Positions 1 through 8,940 are shown, counted from the stretch's first letter. The stretch is DNA of 64,000 bases from Herbiconiux flava (GCF_013409865.1 NZ_JACCBM010000001.1:558001-622000), one strand, 5' to 3'. A program made the numbers and translations. The notes: generated from the letters alone by a model not told the origin.

Positions 1-1443
1 CTCGCCGATGCGGGGGCCGTAGTCGACGCGGCCCTGGTCCTCCACGAGGATGTCGAGGGTTCCGCGGGCGCCGGCCGGCAGCGCGATGCGGCGGTCGTGG
101 TGGTCGCGGGCGAGCACGCCGAGGGTGACGCCGTTCAGGCGCACGATCGCACGGTCGCGCACCTCACCGAGCTCGAGCACGGGCGGAAGCGCAGACGCAG
201 ACGCAGACGACACCGTCGTGTCGATCTCCGTCCGATACAGCGCGAACCCGCGGAACAGCCCCAGCGCGTCCATGGTCGGCAGCTCATCCGACGTCACCCA
301 CTCGCCGAGCAGATTCGTCGCGGCATCGAGCGGCAGCGACGCGGTGAGCGGCACCCGGAACGCGGGGGCCGACGGCGCCGCGGAAGGCCGGGCATCCGGA
401 ATCGACGGGTTGTACTTCGCCAGCACCTCGCGGAAGGCCCAGTACTTCGACGTCGGGAACCCCGCCTCGTCGAGCGGTGCGTCGTAGTCGTAGCTCGTGA
501 CGATCGGCTGGTAGACGCCCTTGTCGTTGGCGCCGTTGGTGAAGCCGAAGTTGGTGCCGCCGTGGAACATGTAGATGTTCACCGAGGCGCCGAGCGCGAG
601 CAGCTCGTCGAGGTCGGCCGCCGACTGCGCGGTGGAGGTCGTGTGGTGGTGGGCGCCCCAGAAGTCGAACCAGCCATCCCAGAACTCCGAGCACATCAGC
701 GGCCCGGTGGGCTGGTGCTCGCGCAGGGTGGCGAGGCGCTCGGCCGAGCGCGATCCGAACGAGCCGGTCTTGTGCAGGCTCGGCAGGCTGCCGTTCGCGA
801 GCATCTCGTCGGTGGGCTGATCGACCGTGGTGAAGGGCACGGTCAGGCCGATGCCGCGGTTCATGGCGACGAGCTTCTCGAGGTACACCGGGTCGGAACC
901 GTACGCGCCGTACTCGTTCTCGATCTGCACCAGGATGATCGGCCCGCCGTTGTCGATCTGCCGGGGCACGAGCACCGGCGCGAGCTGCTCGAGGTAGCGC
1001 TGAACGGCGGCGAGGTACTGCGGCTCGTCCCGGCGCACGCCGACCGTGCCGCTCGTGAACAGCCAGGACGGCAGGCCACCGTTATCCCACTCGGCGCAGA
1101 TGTAGGGCCCGGGGCGCACGATCGCGTGCATCCCCTCGGCGGCGACGTCGTCGAGGAAGCGGCCGAGGTCGAGCCCGCCGCTCAGGTCGAACTCGTCCTC
1201 GTGCGGCGCGTGGGCGTTCCAGGCGACATAGGTCTCGATGGTGTTGAGGCCCATCTCGCGCGCCTTGCGGATGCGGTCGCGCCAGAGATCGGGGTGCACC
1301 CGGAAGTAGTGCAGCGCCCCCGAGAGGATGCGCACCGGCTCCCCGTCGAGCTCGAACTGCTCGGCGCCGATGGCGAAGCGCGACGCGGGGGTGGCCGTGA
1401 CCGAGGCGGCCTCCGGGCCGGCGGCAGGGGTGGACTCAGACAT
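1..1443 (-). CDS. GH35 beta-galactosidase, 3' end cut by window edge
   Basis: Glycoside hydrolase family 35 enzyme expected to remove terminal beta-galactose from oligosaccharides. The visible 481 residues have no signal peptide, so it is probably cytoplasmic. The family's proton-donor motif IENEYG is present (Glu177 in NEY), as is the nucleophile motif SEFWDGW (Glu253), along with the N-terminal TIM-barrel segments LSGALHYFRV and RPGPYICAEW. Family members of this type usually run to about 580-600 residues, so roughly 100 C-terminal residues lie beyond position 1. The ATG start overlaps the last 8 bases of the upstream GH51 gene, indicating translational coupling. It is the last visible gene of the operon that starts with the permease at 6398. 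Family assignment is secure; whether it prefers beta-1,3-, 1,4- or 1,6-galactosides is not visible. Confidence 0.93.
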   Translation of the reverse strand, partial: MSESTPAAGPEAASVTATPASRFAIGAEQFELDGEPVRILSGALHYFRVHPDLWRDRIRKAREMGLNTIETYVAWNAHAPHEDEFDLSGGLDLGRFLDDVAAEGMHAIVRPGPYICAEWDNGGLPSWLFTSGTVGVRRDEPQYLAAVQRYLEQLAPVLVPRQIDNGGPIILVQIENEYGAYGSDPVYLEKLVAMNRGIGLTVPFTTVDQPTDEMLANGSLPSLHKTGSFGSRSAERLATLREHQPTGPLMCSEFWDGWFDFWGAHHHTTSTAQSAADLDELLALGASVNIYMFHGGTNFGFTNGANDKGVYQPIVTSYDYDAPLDEAGFPTSKYWAFREVLAKYNPSIPDARPSAAPSAPAFRVPLTASLPLDAATNLLGEWVTSDELPTMDALGLFRGFALYRTEIDTTVSSASASALPPVLELGEVRDRAIVRLNGVTLGVLARDHHDRRIALPAGARGTLDILVEDQGRVDYGPRIGE

Positions 1444-3022
1444 CGAGCTTCTCCTCAGAGATCAGGGCGCCCGAAGGCGCGAGCACCACGACCGACCACG
1501 ACAGGGCCGGCAGGGTGGCGGTGAGCAGGGCGCCGTCGAGGCTCACCCCGCGAAGGTCGGTCATCGCGACGGGCTGCGCGCCCGCGTCGTTGACGGTGTG
1601 GCGATCGCCGCCGGGCGGCGTGCAGAGCGTCTCGGCGCTCACCAGCTGCAGAGCGGATGCTCCGCCCGCCGACGCCCCGGCCTCCGCGACCCCACCCAGG
1701 GCCACCTCGAGCGCGACGTCCTCATCGAGCGACCGGTTCGTGACGAACAGCACGATCCCGCCGTCGTCCCCCACGGTCGCGACGGCGTCGACGAGCGGCG
1801 CCTCCCCGTGCGCGGCGGTGCGGATGCTCGGCACCTCGACCACGGGCGCGACGACCCGTCCGTGCGCGAGTGCCGCCGTGCGCTGGAACGGGAAGAAGGT
1901 GCTCTGCCGCCACGCCGGCCCGCCCGGCTCCGAACGGATGGGCGCGATCACGTTCACCAGCTGGGCGAGGTTCGCCATGGTCACGCGGTCGCTGTGGCGC
2001 AGGAGCGAGACCAGCAGGGAACCGACGACCACCGCATCCGTCACCGAGTACGCGTCCTCGATCAGGCGCGGATGCTCGGGCCAGTCGCCGTTCATCACCA
2101 CCGGCTTGTCGATCTCGTTCCACCGCCGCTGGTACCAGACGTTCCACTCGTCGACGCTGATGCCGACCGGATGCCCGGACCCCGGCCCGGCGCCCGCCTC
2201 GTCGATGATCGCCGCGACCTGCTCGATGTAGCGGTCGAGGGCGGTGCCCGAGGCGAGGAAGCTCACGGCGTCGCCGTCGGACTCCTCGTAGTAGGCGTGC
2301 AGCGAGATGTGGTCGACGAGACCGACGGTGTGGCGCAGCACAGTGCGCTCCCACTCGCCGAACGTCGGCATCTCGGCGTTCGAGGATCCGGCGGCGACGA
2401 GCTCGACCGCGGGGTCGACGAACTTCATCAGCCGGGCGGTCTCGGCGGCGATCCGCCCGTACTCGTCGGCCGTCTTGTGCCCGATCTGCCAGGGCCCGTC
2501 GACCTCGTTGCCGAGGCACCAGAGGCGGATGCCGAAGGGCTCCTCGGCTCCGTTCGCGCGCCGGCGCTCGGCGAGTGCGGTGCCGGCCGGGTGGTTGGCG
2601 TACTCGAGGACATCGGCGGCCTCGGCGATGCCGCGGGTGCCGAGGTTCACGGCGTACATCAGCTCGAGCCGGGCCTCGCGGGCCCAGTCGGCGAACTCGT
2701 GCAGGCCGACCTGGTTGGTCTCGACGCTGTGCCAGGCCGCGTCGAGCCGCACCGGGCGATGTTCGCGCGGGCCGACGCCGTCCTCCCAGCGGTAGCCCGA
2801 GACGAAGTTGCCGCCGGGGTAGCGCACGGTGGTGGCGCCGAGCTCCTGCACGAGGGCGAGCACGTCGGCGCGGAAGCCGTCCGGCCGGGCATCCGGGTGG
2901 GCGGGCTCGTAGATGCCCTCGTAGACGCTTCGGCCCATGTGCTCGACGAAGGTGCCGAAGAGCCGCCGGGGGACGGCGCCGATCGACGTGCCCGGGTCGA
3001 TCGAGAGTCGGGCGGAGAGCAT
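1436..3022 (-). CDS. GH51 alpha-L-arabinofuranosidase (first copy)
   Basis: Intracellular family 51 alpha-L-arabinofuranosidase, 528 residues, close to the family norm of about 500. It should release L-arabinose from arabino-oligosaccharides. The acid/base Glu173 lies in CLGNEVDGPW and the nucleophile Glu292 in SVDEWNVWY; the N-terminal VRYPGGNF motif is also present. The start ATG at 3022 has an AGAAAGG ribosome site. No signal peptide is seen, which fits action on imported sugars. The gene follows the sugar-binding lipoprotein of the same operon after a hairpin and overlaps the GH35 gene. The second GH51 at 13539-15056 is a clear paralogue in another operon, with its acid/base at the same residue number. 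Confidence 0.95.
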   Translation of the reverse strand: MLSARLSIDPGTSIGAVPRRLFGTFVEHMGRSVYEGIYEPAHPDARPDGFRADVLALVQELGATTVRYPGGNFVSGYRWEDGVGPREHRPVRLDAAWHSVETNQVGLHEFADWAREARLELMYAVNLGTRGIAEAADVLEYANHPAGTALAERRRANGAEEPFGIRLWCLGNEVDGPWQIGHKTADEYGRIAAETARLMKFVDPAVELVAAGSSNAEMPTFGEWERTVLRHTVGLVDHISLHAYYEESDGDAVSFLASGTALDRYIEQVAAIIDEAGAGPGSGHPVGISVDEWNVWYQRRWNEIDKPVVMNGDWPEHPRLIEDAYSVTDAVVVGSLLVSLLRHSDRVTMANLAQLVNVIAPIRSEPGGPAWRQSTFFPFQRTAALAHGRVVAPVVEVPSIRTAAHGEAPLVDAVATVGDDGGIVLFVTNRSLDEDVALEVALGGVAEAGASAGGASALQLVSAETLCTPPGGDRHTVNDAGAQPVAMTDLRGVSLDGALLTATLPALSWSVVVLAPSGALISEEKLDV

Positions 3023-3095
3023 CCGGAGCCTTTCTGGGGAGAGCGTGTTCGGTGTGGCGCAGCCTGATGGAGCGCTTTCCGAGCGAACAGAAGAA

Positions 3096-3128
3096 GCGCG
3101 GCGGCCGGGGTCGCCGACCGCCGCGCTC
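3096..3128 (-). terminator. intercistronic hairpin between binding protein and GH51 genes
   Basis: A perfect 10-bp inverted repeat (AGCGCGGCGG at 3096-3105, CCGCCGCGCT at 3119-3128) with a 13-base loop lies just 7 bases after the binding-protein stop codon. On the minus strand it is followed by TCTTCTGTTCG, only weakly T-rich. It is more likely a partial terminator or 3'-end mRNA stabiliser than a full stop, letting the binding protein be made in excess over the downstream enzymes. That role is inferred. Confidence 0.6.
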
Positions 3129-3135
3129 CCGGGGA

Positions 3136-4482
3136 CTACTTGACGGTGAAGCCCTGCTGGCTGCCGTAGTCGACCAGCTGGTCCTGCCAGGTCGACAGGC
3201 CCTCGTTCAGGTCGCCCTTGTTCTCGTAGGCCTGGCCGACGGTGTCACCGAAGATGCTGTTGGCGTACACCTGGTAGGGCAGGTAGTGCCAGCCGGTGGG
3301 CACGTTCTTCGACGCGTCGACGAGCACCTCGTTGATGGCCTGGCCGCCGAAGTACTCGGGGGTCTGGGCGAGGAACTCGGGCGACTCGAGGTCGGCCGTG
3401 GTGGCGGGGAAGCCGCCCGAGGCGAGGAACACCTTGATCGACTCGGGGTCGGAGTTCAGCCACTTCAGGAAGCCGGCCGCGAGAGCCTGGTTCTTCGACT
3501 GCTTCAGCACGACCTGGCCGCCGCCGCCGTTCTCCGCGGTCACCGGGGTGCCGTCGTAGGTGGGCATGGGGGCCACGCGCCAGTCACCGGAGGCGTCGGC
3601 CACCGAGGACTCGAGCACGCCGGGCATCCACGCACCGGTCAGCAGCGTCGCGATGCTGCCGTCGCCGAGGCCCTTGTACCACTCGTCGCCCCAGCTCGGG
3701 GTGCTGGAGAGCAGGCCGCCCTCGTTGAGCTTGTTCCAGGTGTCGGCCCACTTCTTCGAGCCGTCGTCCTGCAGGTCGATCGAGACGTCGGTGCCCTCGG
3801 CGGTGAACGGCTTGCCGCCGGCCTGCCAGATCATGCTGGTGGCGAAGCCGGGGTCTCCCGTGTCGGAGGTGATGTACTTCGACGGGTCGGCCGTGTGCAG
3901 CTTCTCGGCCGCGGCGACGTACTCGTCGTAGGTGGTGGGCACCGCGATGCCGTACTGGTCGAAGACCGTCTTGTTGTAGAACATGGCCATGGGGCCCGAG
4001 TCCTGGGGCAGGCCGTAGATCTTGCCGTCGAAGGAGACCGAGCTCCACGGGCCGCCGCTGTACTGGTCCTCGAGGTCGCCGAAGCCGTACGACGACAGGT
4101 CGACGAGCGAGTCGGAGAGCGCGAACTGCGGGATGGCGTAGTACTCGACCTGCGCCACGTCGGGGGCGCCGGAGCCCGCGGTGATCGCGTTCTGCAGCTT
4201 GGTGTACTCGTCGGTGTTGGTGCCGGCGTTGACGAGCTTGACGTCGACGTTCGGGTAGGCCTTCTCGAACGCGGCGACCTGGGCCTCGCCCGACGGGGTC
4301 CAGCTCCAGTAGGTGAGGGTGCCACCCTTCTCGAGCGCGGCCTCGATGTCGTCGGACGAGCCGCCGCCGCTCGAGGAGCTGCCGCCGGAGGCGCAGGCCG
4401 CGAGCGAGAGCCCGAGGGCGAAGGTGGTTGCTGTGGCGAGGGCGACACGGCGCAGTGTCGACCTCCGGGACGTGATCTTCAT
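3136..4482 (-). CDS. sugar ABC transporter substrate-binding lipoprotein (CUT1 type)
   Basis: Extracytoplasmic solute-binding protein, 448 residues, family 1 (MalE-like). The N-terminus has a charged stretch, a hydrophobic core and a lipobox ending LAAC, so it should be a membrane-anchored lipoprotein. The mature part opens with a Ser/Gly linker, then the typical LTYWSW strand. The ATG at 4482 was chosen because a GAAAGGAA ribosome site sits 6 bases upstream; an upstream in-frame extension would place residues before the signal peptide. It follows the two permease genes of the same operon. Linked GH51 and GH35 genes suggest arabinose- and galactose-containing oligosaccharides as ligand; this is inferred from context only. 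Confidence 0.92.
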   Translation of the reverse strand: MKITSRRSTLRRVALATATTFALGLSLAACASGGSSSSGGGSSDDIEAALEKGGTLTYWSWTPSGEAQVAAFEKAYPNVDVKLVNAGTNTDEYTKLQNAITAGSGAPDVAQVEYYAIPQFALSDSLVDLSSYGFGDLEDQYSGGPWSSVSFDGKIYGLPQDSGPMAMFYNKTVFDQYGIAVPTTYDEYVAAAEKLHTADPSKYITSDTGDPGFATSMIWQAGGKPFTAEGTDVSIDLQDDGSKKWADTWNKLNEGGLLSSTPSWGDEWYKGLGDGSIATLLTGAWMPGVLESSVADASGDWRVAPMPTYDGTPVTAENGGGGQVVLKQSKNQALAAGFLKWLNSDPESIKVFLASGGFPATTADLESPEFLAQTPEYFGGQAINEVLVDASKNVPTGWHYLPYQVYANSIFGDTVGQAYENKGDLNEGLSTWQDQLVDYGSQQGFTVK

Positions 4483-4567
4483 CGGGGGTTCCTTTCGAAC
4501 TTCTTCGTTGTGGAGGTTTCTTCTTGTGTGCGGGGTTCTGTCGTGCTCGTGGTGCTGCACGGCTTCG

Positions 4568-5488
4568 TCATTGCTTGACGCTTCCGGCGCTCAGGCCCGA
4601 CTGCCAGAAGCGCTGGAGGAACAGGAAGGCGATCACGATCGGCACGATGGTGAGGAGCGCACCGGTGATCACCAGGTTGTAGATCGGCTGGGCCGCGACG
4701 CCGCTGGCCTGCGCGCTCCACTGGCTGAGGCCCACGGTGAGCGGGTACCAGGTGGGCTCGGAGAGCATGATCAGCGGGAGGAAGTAGTTGTTCCAGGTGG
4801 CGACGATCGCGAACAGCAGCACCGTGACGATGCCGGGCGAGAGCAGCCGCAGCGAGATGGTGAAGAAGGTGCGGATCTCGCTCGCCCCGTCCATCCGGGC
4901 CGCCTCGAGGATCTCGGTGGGCACCGCGTCGACCGCGAAGTTCCAGATCAGGTAGAGACCGAACGGGCTGATCAGCGAGGGCAGGATGACCGCCCACGGC
5001 GTGTTGGTGATGCCGAGCTGGCTGAACATCAGGAACGTGGGAACCGCCAGCGCCGTGCCGGGGATGGCGACGGCACCCAGCACCACGGCGAACACCGCGC
5101 GCCGGCCGGGGAAGTTGTACTTGGCCAGGCCGTAGCCGGCCACCGTGGCGAGGAAGGTCGCTCCGCCCGCGCCGACGACGACGTAGAGCAGCGTGTTGCC
5201 GAACCACTGCACGAAGATGCCGTCGCGGTAGGTGACGGTCTCGACGATGTTCTGCCAGAGGTTGAAGTCGCTGCCGAACCAGAGGCCGAAGCTCGAGAAC
5301 AGGTCGCCCTGGTCCTTGGTGGCGTTCAGCACGAGCCAGAGCAGAGGCACGATCGAGTAGATGACGACGATCGCCATGACGATCGTGAGGACGATCGACT
5401 TGCGCTGACGCGGGTCCTTGCTGGGCCGCACGTAGTTCGGGCGGTGGGTCTTTTTGACCTTTGGCAGGTCGTGGGTGACGGCGCTCAA
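4568..5488 (-). CDS. sugar ABC transporter permease, MalG type
   Basis: Inner-membrane permease of a CUT1 sugar importer, 306 residues, with six expected membrane spans. The EAA loop, which contacts the ATPase, is visible as EILEAARMDGASEIRTF. The C-terminus LFLQRFWQSGLSAGSVK is typical of MalG-like subunits. No ATG fits the N-terminus: the start read is TTG at 5488, preceded by AGGAGG at 9-base spacing that lies within the end of the upstream permease gene. The two genes are one base apart. It pairs with the MalF-type subunit and the binding protein on either side. Confidence 0.9.
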   Translation of the reverse strand: MSAVTHDLPKVKKTHRPNYVRPSKDPRQRKSIVLTIVMAIVVIYSIVPLLWLVLNATKDQGDLFSSFGLWFGSDFNLWQNIVETVTYRDGIFVQWFGNTLLYVVVGAGGATFLATVAGYGLAKYNFPGRRAVFAVVLGAVAIPGTALAVPTFLMFSQLGITNTPWAVILPSLISPFGLYLIWNFAVDAVPTEILEAARMDGASEIRTFFTISLRLLSPGIVTVLLFAIVATWNNYFLPLIMLSEPTWYPLTVGLSQWSAQASGVAAQPIYNLVITGALLTIVPIVIAFLFLQRFWQSGLSAGSVKQ

Positions 5489-5489
5489 C

Positions 5490-6398
5490 TCAGCGCACCT
5501 CCTGACGGGAACCGCGCAGCTGCACGATGTAGGCGATGACGGCGGTGATGATGCCCATCACGATCGCGACGGTGGCGGAGTAGTTGAACTGCTGACCGGC
5601 GAACGAGAGGTTGTAGGCGTACATGTTCGGCGTGAAGTAGCTCGAGATGACGTTCGGCGCGAGGTTCTGCAGCAGGTTCGGCTCGTTGAAGAGCTGGAAG
5701 CTGCCGATGATCGAGAACACGGTGGCGATGACGATCGAGCCGCGGAGGGCCGGGAGCTTGATGCCCGAGATGATGCGGAACTGCCCGGCGCCGTCGAGCT
5801 CGGCCGCCTCGTAGAGCTCGCCGGGGATGACCTTCAGCGCCGCGTAGAAGATGAGCATGTTGTAGCCCATGAACTCCCAGGTGACGATGTTGCCGATCGA
5901 GGCCAGCACCCACTGCGAGCTGAACGGCTGCAGCAGCTCGAAGCCGACGAGGTCGTTGATGGAGCCGGAGAGGCCGAACTGGTTGCCGTACATGAAGCCC
6001 CAGATCAGGGCGGCGACGACGCCGGGAACGGCGTAGGGCAGGAAGATCGCGATGCGGAAGAAGCTCGAGCCGTGCAGCCGGGCGCTGTCGACGGCGAGCG
6101 CCACGAAGAGTGACAGCGCCAGCATGATCGGCACCTGGATGACGAGGAAGAGGGTGACGCGGAAGAGCGACTCCCAGAACTTCGCGTCCTGGAACAGCTG
6201 CAGGTAATTGCCTAGGCCGACGAAGCCGGAGCCGCCGACGAGCTGCTGGCGGAACAGCGACAGCACGATCGCGTAGACCACGGGGGCGACGAGCACCGCG
6301 AGGAACACGATCATGAACGGGGCGACGAAGCCCCAGCCACGCCAATCGCGTCGGGCCCGCCGCATGGGGCGGGGTGTGACTGCTGTCGCCGACGTCAT
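5490..6398 (-). CDS. sugar ABC transporter permease, MalF type
   Basis: First gene of the minus-strand arabinogalactan-type operon. The 302-residue integral membrane protein has about six spans and the EAA motif ELYEAAELDGAGQFRII. The ATG at 6398 is supported by GAAGGAAG eight bases upstream; the long upstream in-frame extension runs through the divergent regulator and is rejected. It forms the channel with the following MalG-type subunit. No ATP-binding subunit is encoded in the operon. Transcription probably starts near 6485 under control of two LacI-type operators. Confidence 0.92.
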   Translation of the reverse strand: MTSATAVTPRPMRRARRDWRGWGFVAPFMIVFLAVLVAPVVYAIVLSLFRQQLVGGSGFVGLGNYLQLFQDAKFWESLFRVTLFLVIQVPIMLALSLFVALAVDSARLHGSSFFRIAIFLPYAVPGVVAALIWGFMYGNQFGLSGSINDLVGFELLQPFSSQWVLASIGNIVTWEFMGYNMLIFYAALKVIPGELYEAAELDGAGQFRIISGIKLPALRGSIVIATVFSIIGSFQLFNEPNLLQNLAPNVISSYFTPNMYAYNLSFAGQQFNYSATVAIVMGIITAVIAYIVQLRGSRQEVR

Positions 6399-6465
6399 CG
6401 TCCACTTCCTTCGATGGGAGGGTTTTCGCTCGTGCTGTTCGTGCTGGTTCTGTTCGCGTTGCACC

Positions 6466-6481
6466 ATGTTTGCGTCAACAT
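6466..6481. promoter_or_regulatory. LacI-type operator, proximal copy
   Basis: Sixteen bases, ATGTTTGCGTCAACAT, form a dyad with 5-bp outer arms ATGTT/AACAT around a central CG. It lies just downstream of the predicted start of transcription of the permease operon. A 14-of-16 match occurs at 23880-23895 in front of the GH30 gene. The likely ligand is the LacI protein encoded from 6567. Confidence 0.75.
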
Positions 6482-6491
6482 GAACGGCACG

Positions 6492-6519
6492 AGCATAACA
6501 TGTTGACGTAACCATGCAA
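6492..6519 (-). promoter_or_regulatory. promoter of the permease/GH51/GH35 operon
   Basis: On the minus strand, a -35-like TTGCAT (6519-6514) and a -10-like TATGCT (6497-6492) are separated by 16 bases. The distal operator fills the spacer and the proximal operator lies just after the start site, a layout that would block RNA polymerase when the repressor is bound. The leader before the first gene is then about 85-90 bases. Confidence 0.6.
6500..6515. promoter_or_regulatory. LacI-type operator, distal copy
   Basis: ATGTTGACGTAACCAT is an imperfect 16-base dyad of the same family as the proximal operator, centred 34 bp from it, about three helical turns. It sits between the predicted -35 and -10 boxes of the permease operon and about 50 bp upstream of the LacI start codon, so it could also serve autoregulation. 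Confidence 0.65.
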
Positions 6520-6566
6520 GCGCCGACGGGGATCGATGCGCTTCGCACCTGTCTTGAGGGGAATCC

Positions 6567-7613
6567 GTGACCGACACGCTGAAGACCGGCCAGCGCCGGC
6601 CGCCGTCGATGGCCGACGTCGCCCAGCACGCCGGCGTCTCGTCGCAGACCGTCTCCCGCGTCTCGAACGGCCTCACCAACGTCGACGAGTCGACCCGCGA
6701 GCGGGTGCTCGCCTCGATGCAGGCCCTCGGCTACCGCCCGAACGGGGCAGCCCGCGCCCTGAAGCGCGGACGCTTCAACAGCATCGGCGTGATCATGTTC
6801 ACGCTCGCGACCTTCGGCAACATGCGCACCCTCGACGCCATCGCCACCGAGGCCGCCAAGGCCGACTACTCGGTCACGCTCATCCCGCTCGCCGACCAGA
6901 CCCTCGGTGCGGTCTCCGGCGCCTACCGTCGGCTGAACGACCAGGCGGTCGACGGCGTCGTCATCGTGTTCGAGGCGCACCTGATCGACCGCGGCGAGAT
7001 CGCGCTGCCGCCGGGCCTGCCGGTGGTGGTCATCGACTCCAACGCGGGTTCCGGATACGCGGTGGTCGACAACGACCAGCTCGAGGGCGCGCGGCTCGCG
7101 ACCCAGCACCTCCTCGACCTCGGCCACCGCCAGGTGCACCACATCGCAGGCCCGACCACCTCGTTCTCGGCGATGCACCGGGTGGACTCGTGGCGCTCGA
7201 CGCTGCGTGCATCCGGAATCGAACCGCCGTCGGTGCACCATGGCGACTGGTCGACCGAGTCGGGCTACCAGATCACGCTCGCGCTGGCCGCCGACCCGTC
7301 GGTGACTGCCATCTTCGCCGCGAACGACCAGATGGCGCTCGGCGCGATGCGGGCGCTGCACCAGCTCGGGCGCGACATCCCGGGTGACGTGAGCGTCGTG
7401 GGCTACGACGACATGGAGGAGGCGCACTCGTTCTGGCCGCCGCTCACCACGGTGCGGCAGGACTTCCACTCGGTGGGGCGGATCGCGATGGAGCGACTGT
7501 TCGAGCAGATCGCGGCCGGGGGGCACTCCTCGCTGGGCGGGGTGACGACGGTGCCGACGGAGCTCGTGGTGCGGGAGTCGACGGGGGCGCCGCGGGGGGT
7601 CTCGGGGTCGTAG
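6567..7613 (+). CDS. LacI-family regulator of the arabinogalactan-type regulon
   Basis: 348-residue LacI/GalR-type repressor. The N-terminal helix-turn-helix (residues about 15-40) reads MADVAQHAGVSSQTVSRVSNG, and the LGYRPNGAARAL hinge segment follows; the rest is a periplasmic-binding-protein-like effector domain with the usual AIFAANDQMALGAM and VSVVGYDD motifs. The GTG start at 6567 has GAGGGGA upstream. It is divergent from the permease operon, and the shared intergenic region holds two matching operators. Similar operators at 23.9 kb suggest it also controls the GH30 gene. The inducer is unknown, probably an arabinose- or galactose-containing sugar. Confidence 0.93.
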   Translation: MTDTLKTGQRRPPSMADVAQHAGVSSQTVSRVSNGLTNVDESTRERVLASMQALGYRPNGAARALKRGRFNSIGVIMFTLATFGNMRTLDAIATEAAKADYSVTLIPLADQTLGAVSGAYRRLNDQAVDGVVIVFEAHLIDRGEIALPPGLPVVVIDSNAGSGYAVVDNDQLEGARLATQHLLDLGHRQVHHIAGPTTSFSAMHRVDSWRSTLRASGIEPPSVHHGDWSTESGYQITLALAADPSVTAIFAANDQMALGAMRALHQLGRDIPGDVSVVGYDDMEEAHSFWPPLTTVRQDFHSVGRIAMERLFEQIAAGGHSSLGGVTTVPTELVVRESTGAPRGVSGS

Positions 7614-7646
7614 TCGCTTCGCGACGAGCAGCCTCAGTCTGGAAGG

Positions 7647-7665
7647 GCGACGTCATCGACGTCGC
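7647..7665. other. short perfect hairpin between two LacI genes
   Basis: GCGACGTC and GACGTCGC form an 8-bp perfect stem with a 3-base loop, 34 bases after the first LacI gene. No T-run follows. It may be a weak terminator or a regulator site for the second LacI gene; the sequence does not decide. Confidence 0.35.
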
Positions 7666-7821
7666 ACCGGCGGGCGCTGCAGCCGCTGCGCACTGGGGCC
7701 GGCGAGCACACGGCAGCGCGGTTATGGCTAGTTTTGAGATGGCCGGTCCGCGGACGGCCGAGCTCAAGGCAGCACGTATCCGGCGCTGCGACTGCAGCGG
7801 AGGCGATCAGGGAGGAGGCCG

Positions 7822-8874
7822 ATGAGCACGCAGAACGGTTCGGTGACGATGCAGGACGTCGCCGCCCTCGCGAAGGTTTCGGTGAAGACCGTGTCGAACG
7901 TGCTGTCCGGCTACGAGCACGTCTCCGCCAAGATGCGCGCGCGGGTGATGGCCGCGGTCACCGAGCTGAACTACGAGATCAACGTCTCGGCGCGCAATCT
8001 GCGCACCGGCCGCACCCAGGTGCTCGGCCTCGCCGTGCCCGAGCTCAGCCAGGCCTACTTCGCCGAACTGGCCGACGCGGTCATCCGGGCCGCCAAGGAG
8101 CGCAACTACACCGTGCTGATCGAGCAGACCACGACCGGTGGGCCCGACGAGATCTCGACGGTGAGCGCGATGCGACGGCACGCGATCGACGGCGTGATCT
8201 TCAGCCCCTTCGCGCCCGAGTCGGGCGATCTGTCGCGGCTCGACCTCGAGTTCCCCGTCGTGGTGCTCGGCGACCGTGACGCCGTGAGCCCCGCCGATCA
8301 CATCACGATGTCGAACGTCGCGGCGGTCAAGGCGGCGACCGACCACCTGATCGAGTCGGGCCGGTCCCGCATCGCCGTGATCGGATCGGACCCGCACGAT
8401 CCCGTCGGCACCGCCGCACTGCGGTTCCGCGGCTACGCCGAGTCGCTGCGGGAGCACGGCCGTGACCTGGTGAGCGACCTCGTCTGCTCGGTGCAGCTCT
8501 GGCACCGCGCCGACGGAGCGGCCGCGGTCGAACGACTGCTCGAGCGCGGCGTCGAGTTCGACGGGCTGGTCTGCTTCAACGACGCGTTGGCGCTCGGGGC
8601 GATGGCCCGGCTGCAGCAGCTCGGCCGACGGGTGCCCGACGACGTCGGCGTGGTCGGCTTCGACGACATCGAGGACTCGCGGTTCTCGACGCCGAGCCTG
8701 ACCACCGTCTCGCCGGGGCGGGAGGAGATCGCGCGCCTGGCGGTCGACACCCTGGTGCGCCGGATCGAGCATCCCGGTCAGCGTGACGTTCCGGTCGACC
8801 TGGCCGTGGGCTACGAGCTGGTGGTGCGCGGCTCCAGTACGCCTCTCTCGGCCGCAAGAGCACCCTCCCGCTGA
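7822..8874 (+). CDS. LacI-family regulator of the second sugar operon
   Basis: 350-residue LacI/GalR-type regulator. Helix-turn-helix residues about 9-30 (MQDVAALAKVSVKTVSNVLSG) are followed by the hinge region and an effector-binding domain ending with typical VGVVGFDDIEDSRF and LTTVSPGREEIARLA motifs. The ATG at 7822 has GGAGG close upstream. It lies directly before, and in the same direction as, a binding protein/permease/glycosidase operon whose promoter carries a perfect 16-bp palindrome at 8925-8940, the probable binding site. It is a paralogue of the regulator at 6567 but has different recognition-helix residues, in line with the different operator. Confidence 0.92.
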   Translation: MSTQNGSVTMQDVAALAKVSVKTVSNVLSGYEHVSAKMRARVMAAVTELNYEINVSARNLRTGRTQVLGLAVPELSQAYFAELADAVIRAAKERNYTVLIEQTTTGGPDEISTVSAMRRHAIDGVIFSPFAPESGDLSRLDLEFPVVVLGDRDAVSPADHITMSNVAAVKAATDHLIESGRSRIAVIGSDPHDPVGTAALRFRGYAESLREHGRDLVSDLVCSVQLWHRADGAAAVERLLERGVEFDGLVCFNDALALGAMARLQQLGRRVPDDVGVVGFDDIEDSRFSTPSLTTVSPGREEIARLAVDTLVRRIEHPGQRDVPVDLAVGYELVVRGSSTPLSAARAPSR

Positions 8875-8891
8875 GCCGAGCCGGAAGCCAC

Positions 8892-8920
8892 TTGACGCCC
8901 CGACCGCGATCGGTTACCGT
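8892..8920 (+). promoter_or_regulatory. promoter of the second sugar operon
   Basis: TTGACG (8892-8897), a 17-bp spacer and TACCGT (8915-8920) form a good vegetative-type promoter in the 129-bp gap between the second LacI gene and the binding-protein gene. The predicted start site falls inside the palindromic operator. Confidence 0.65.
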
Positions 8921-8924
8921 CATT

Positions 8925-8940
8925 TTTACATCGATGTAAA
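8925..8940. promoter_or_regulatory. perfect 16-bp LacI-type operator
   Basis: TTTACATCGATGTAAA is a perfect palindrome lying 4 bases after the -10 box and covering the likely transcription start. Its position and symmetry fit repression by the LacI protein encoded just upstream. I found no second copy by eye. Confidence 0.75.

Noticed and set aside
6399..7526. N-terminal extension of the MalF-type permease
   Set aside because: It would run through the divergent LacI gene; ATG 6398 has a good ribosome site and fits permease length.
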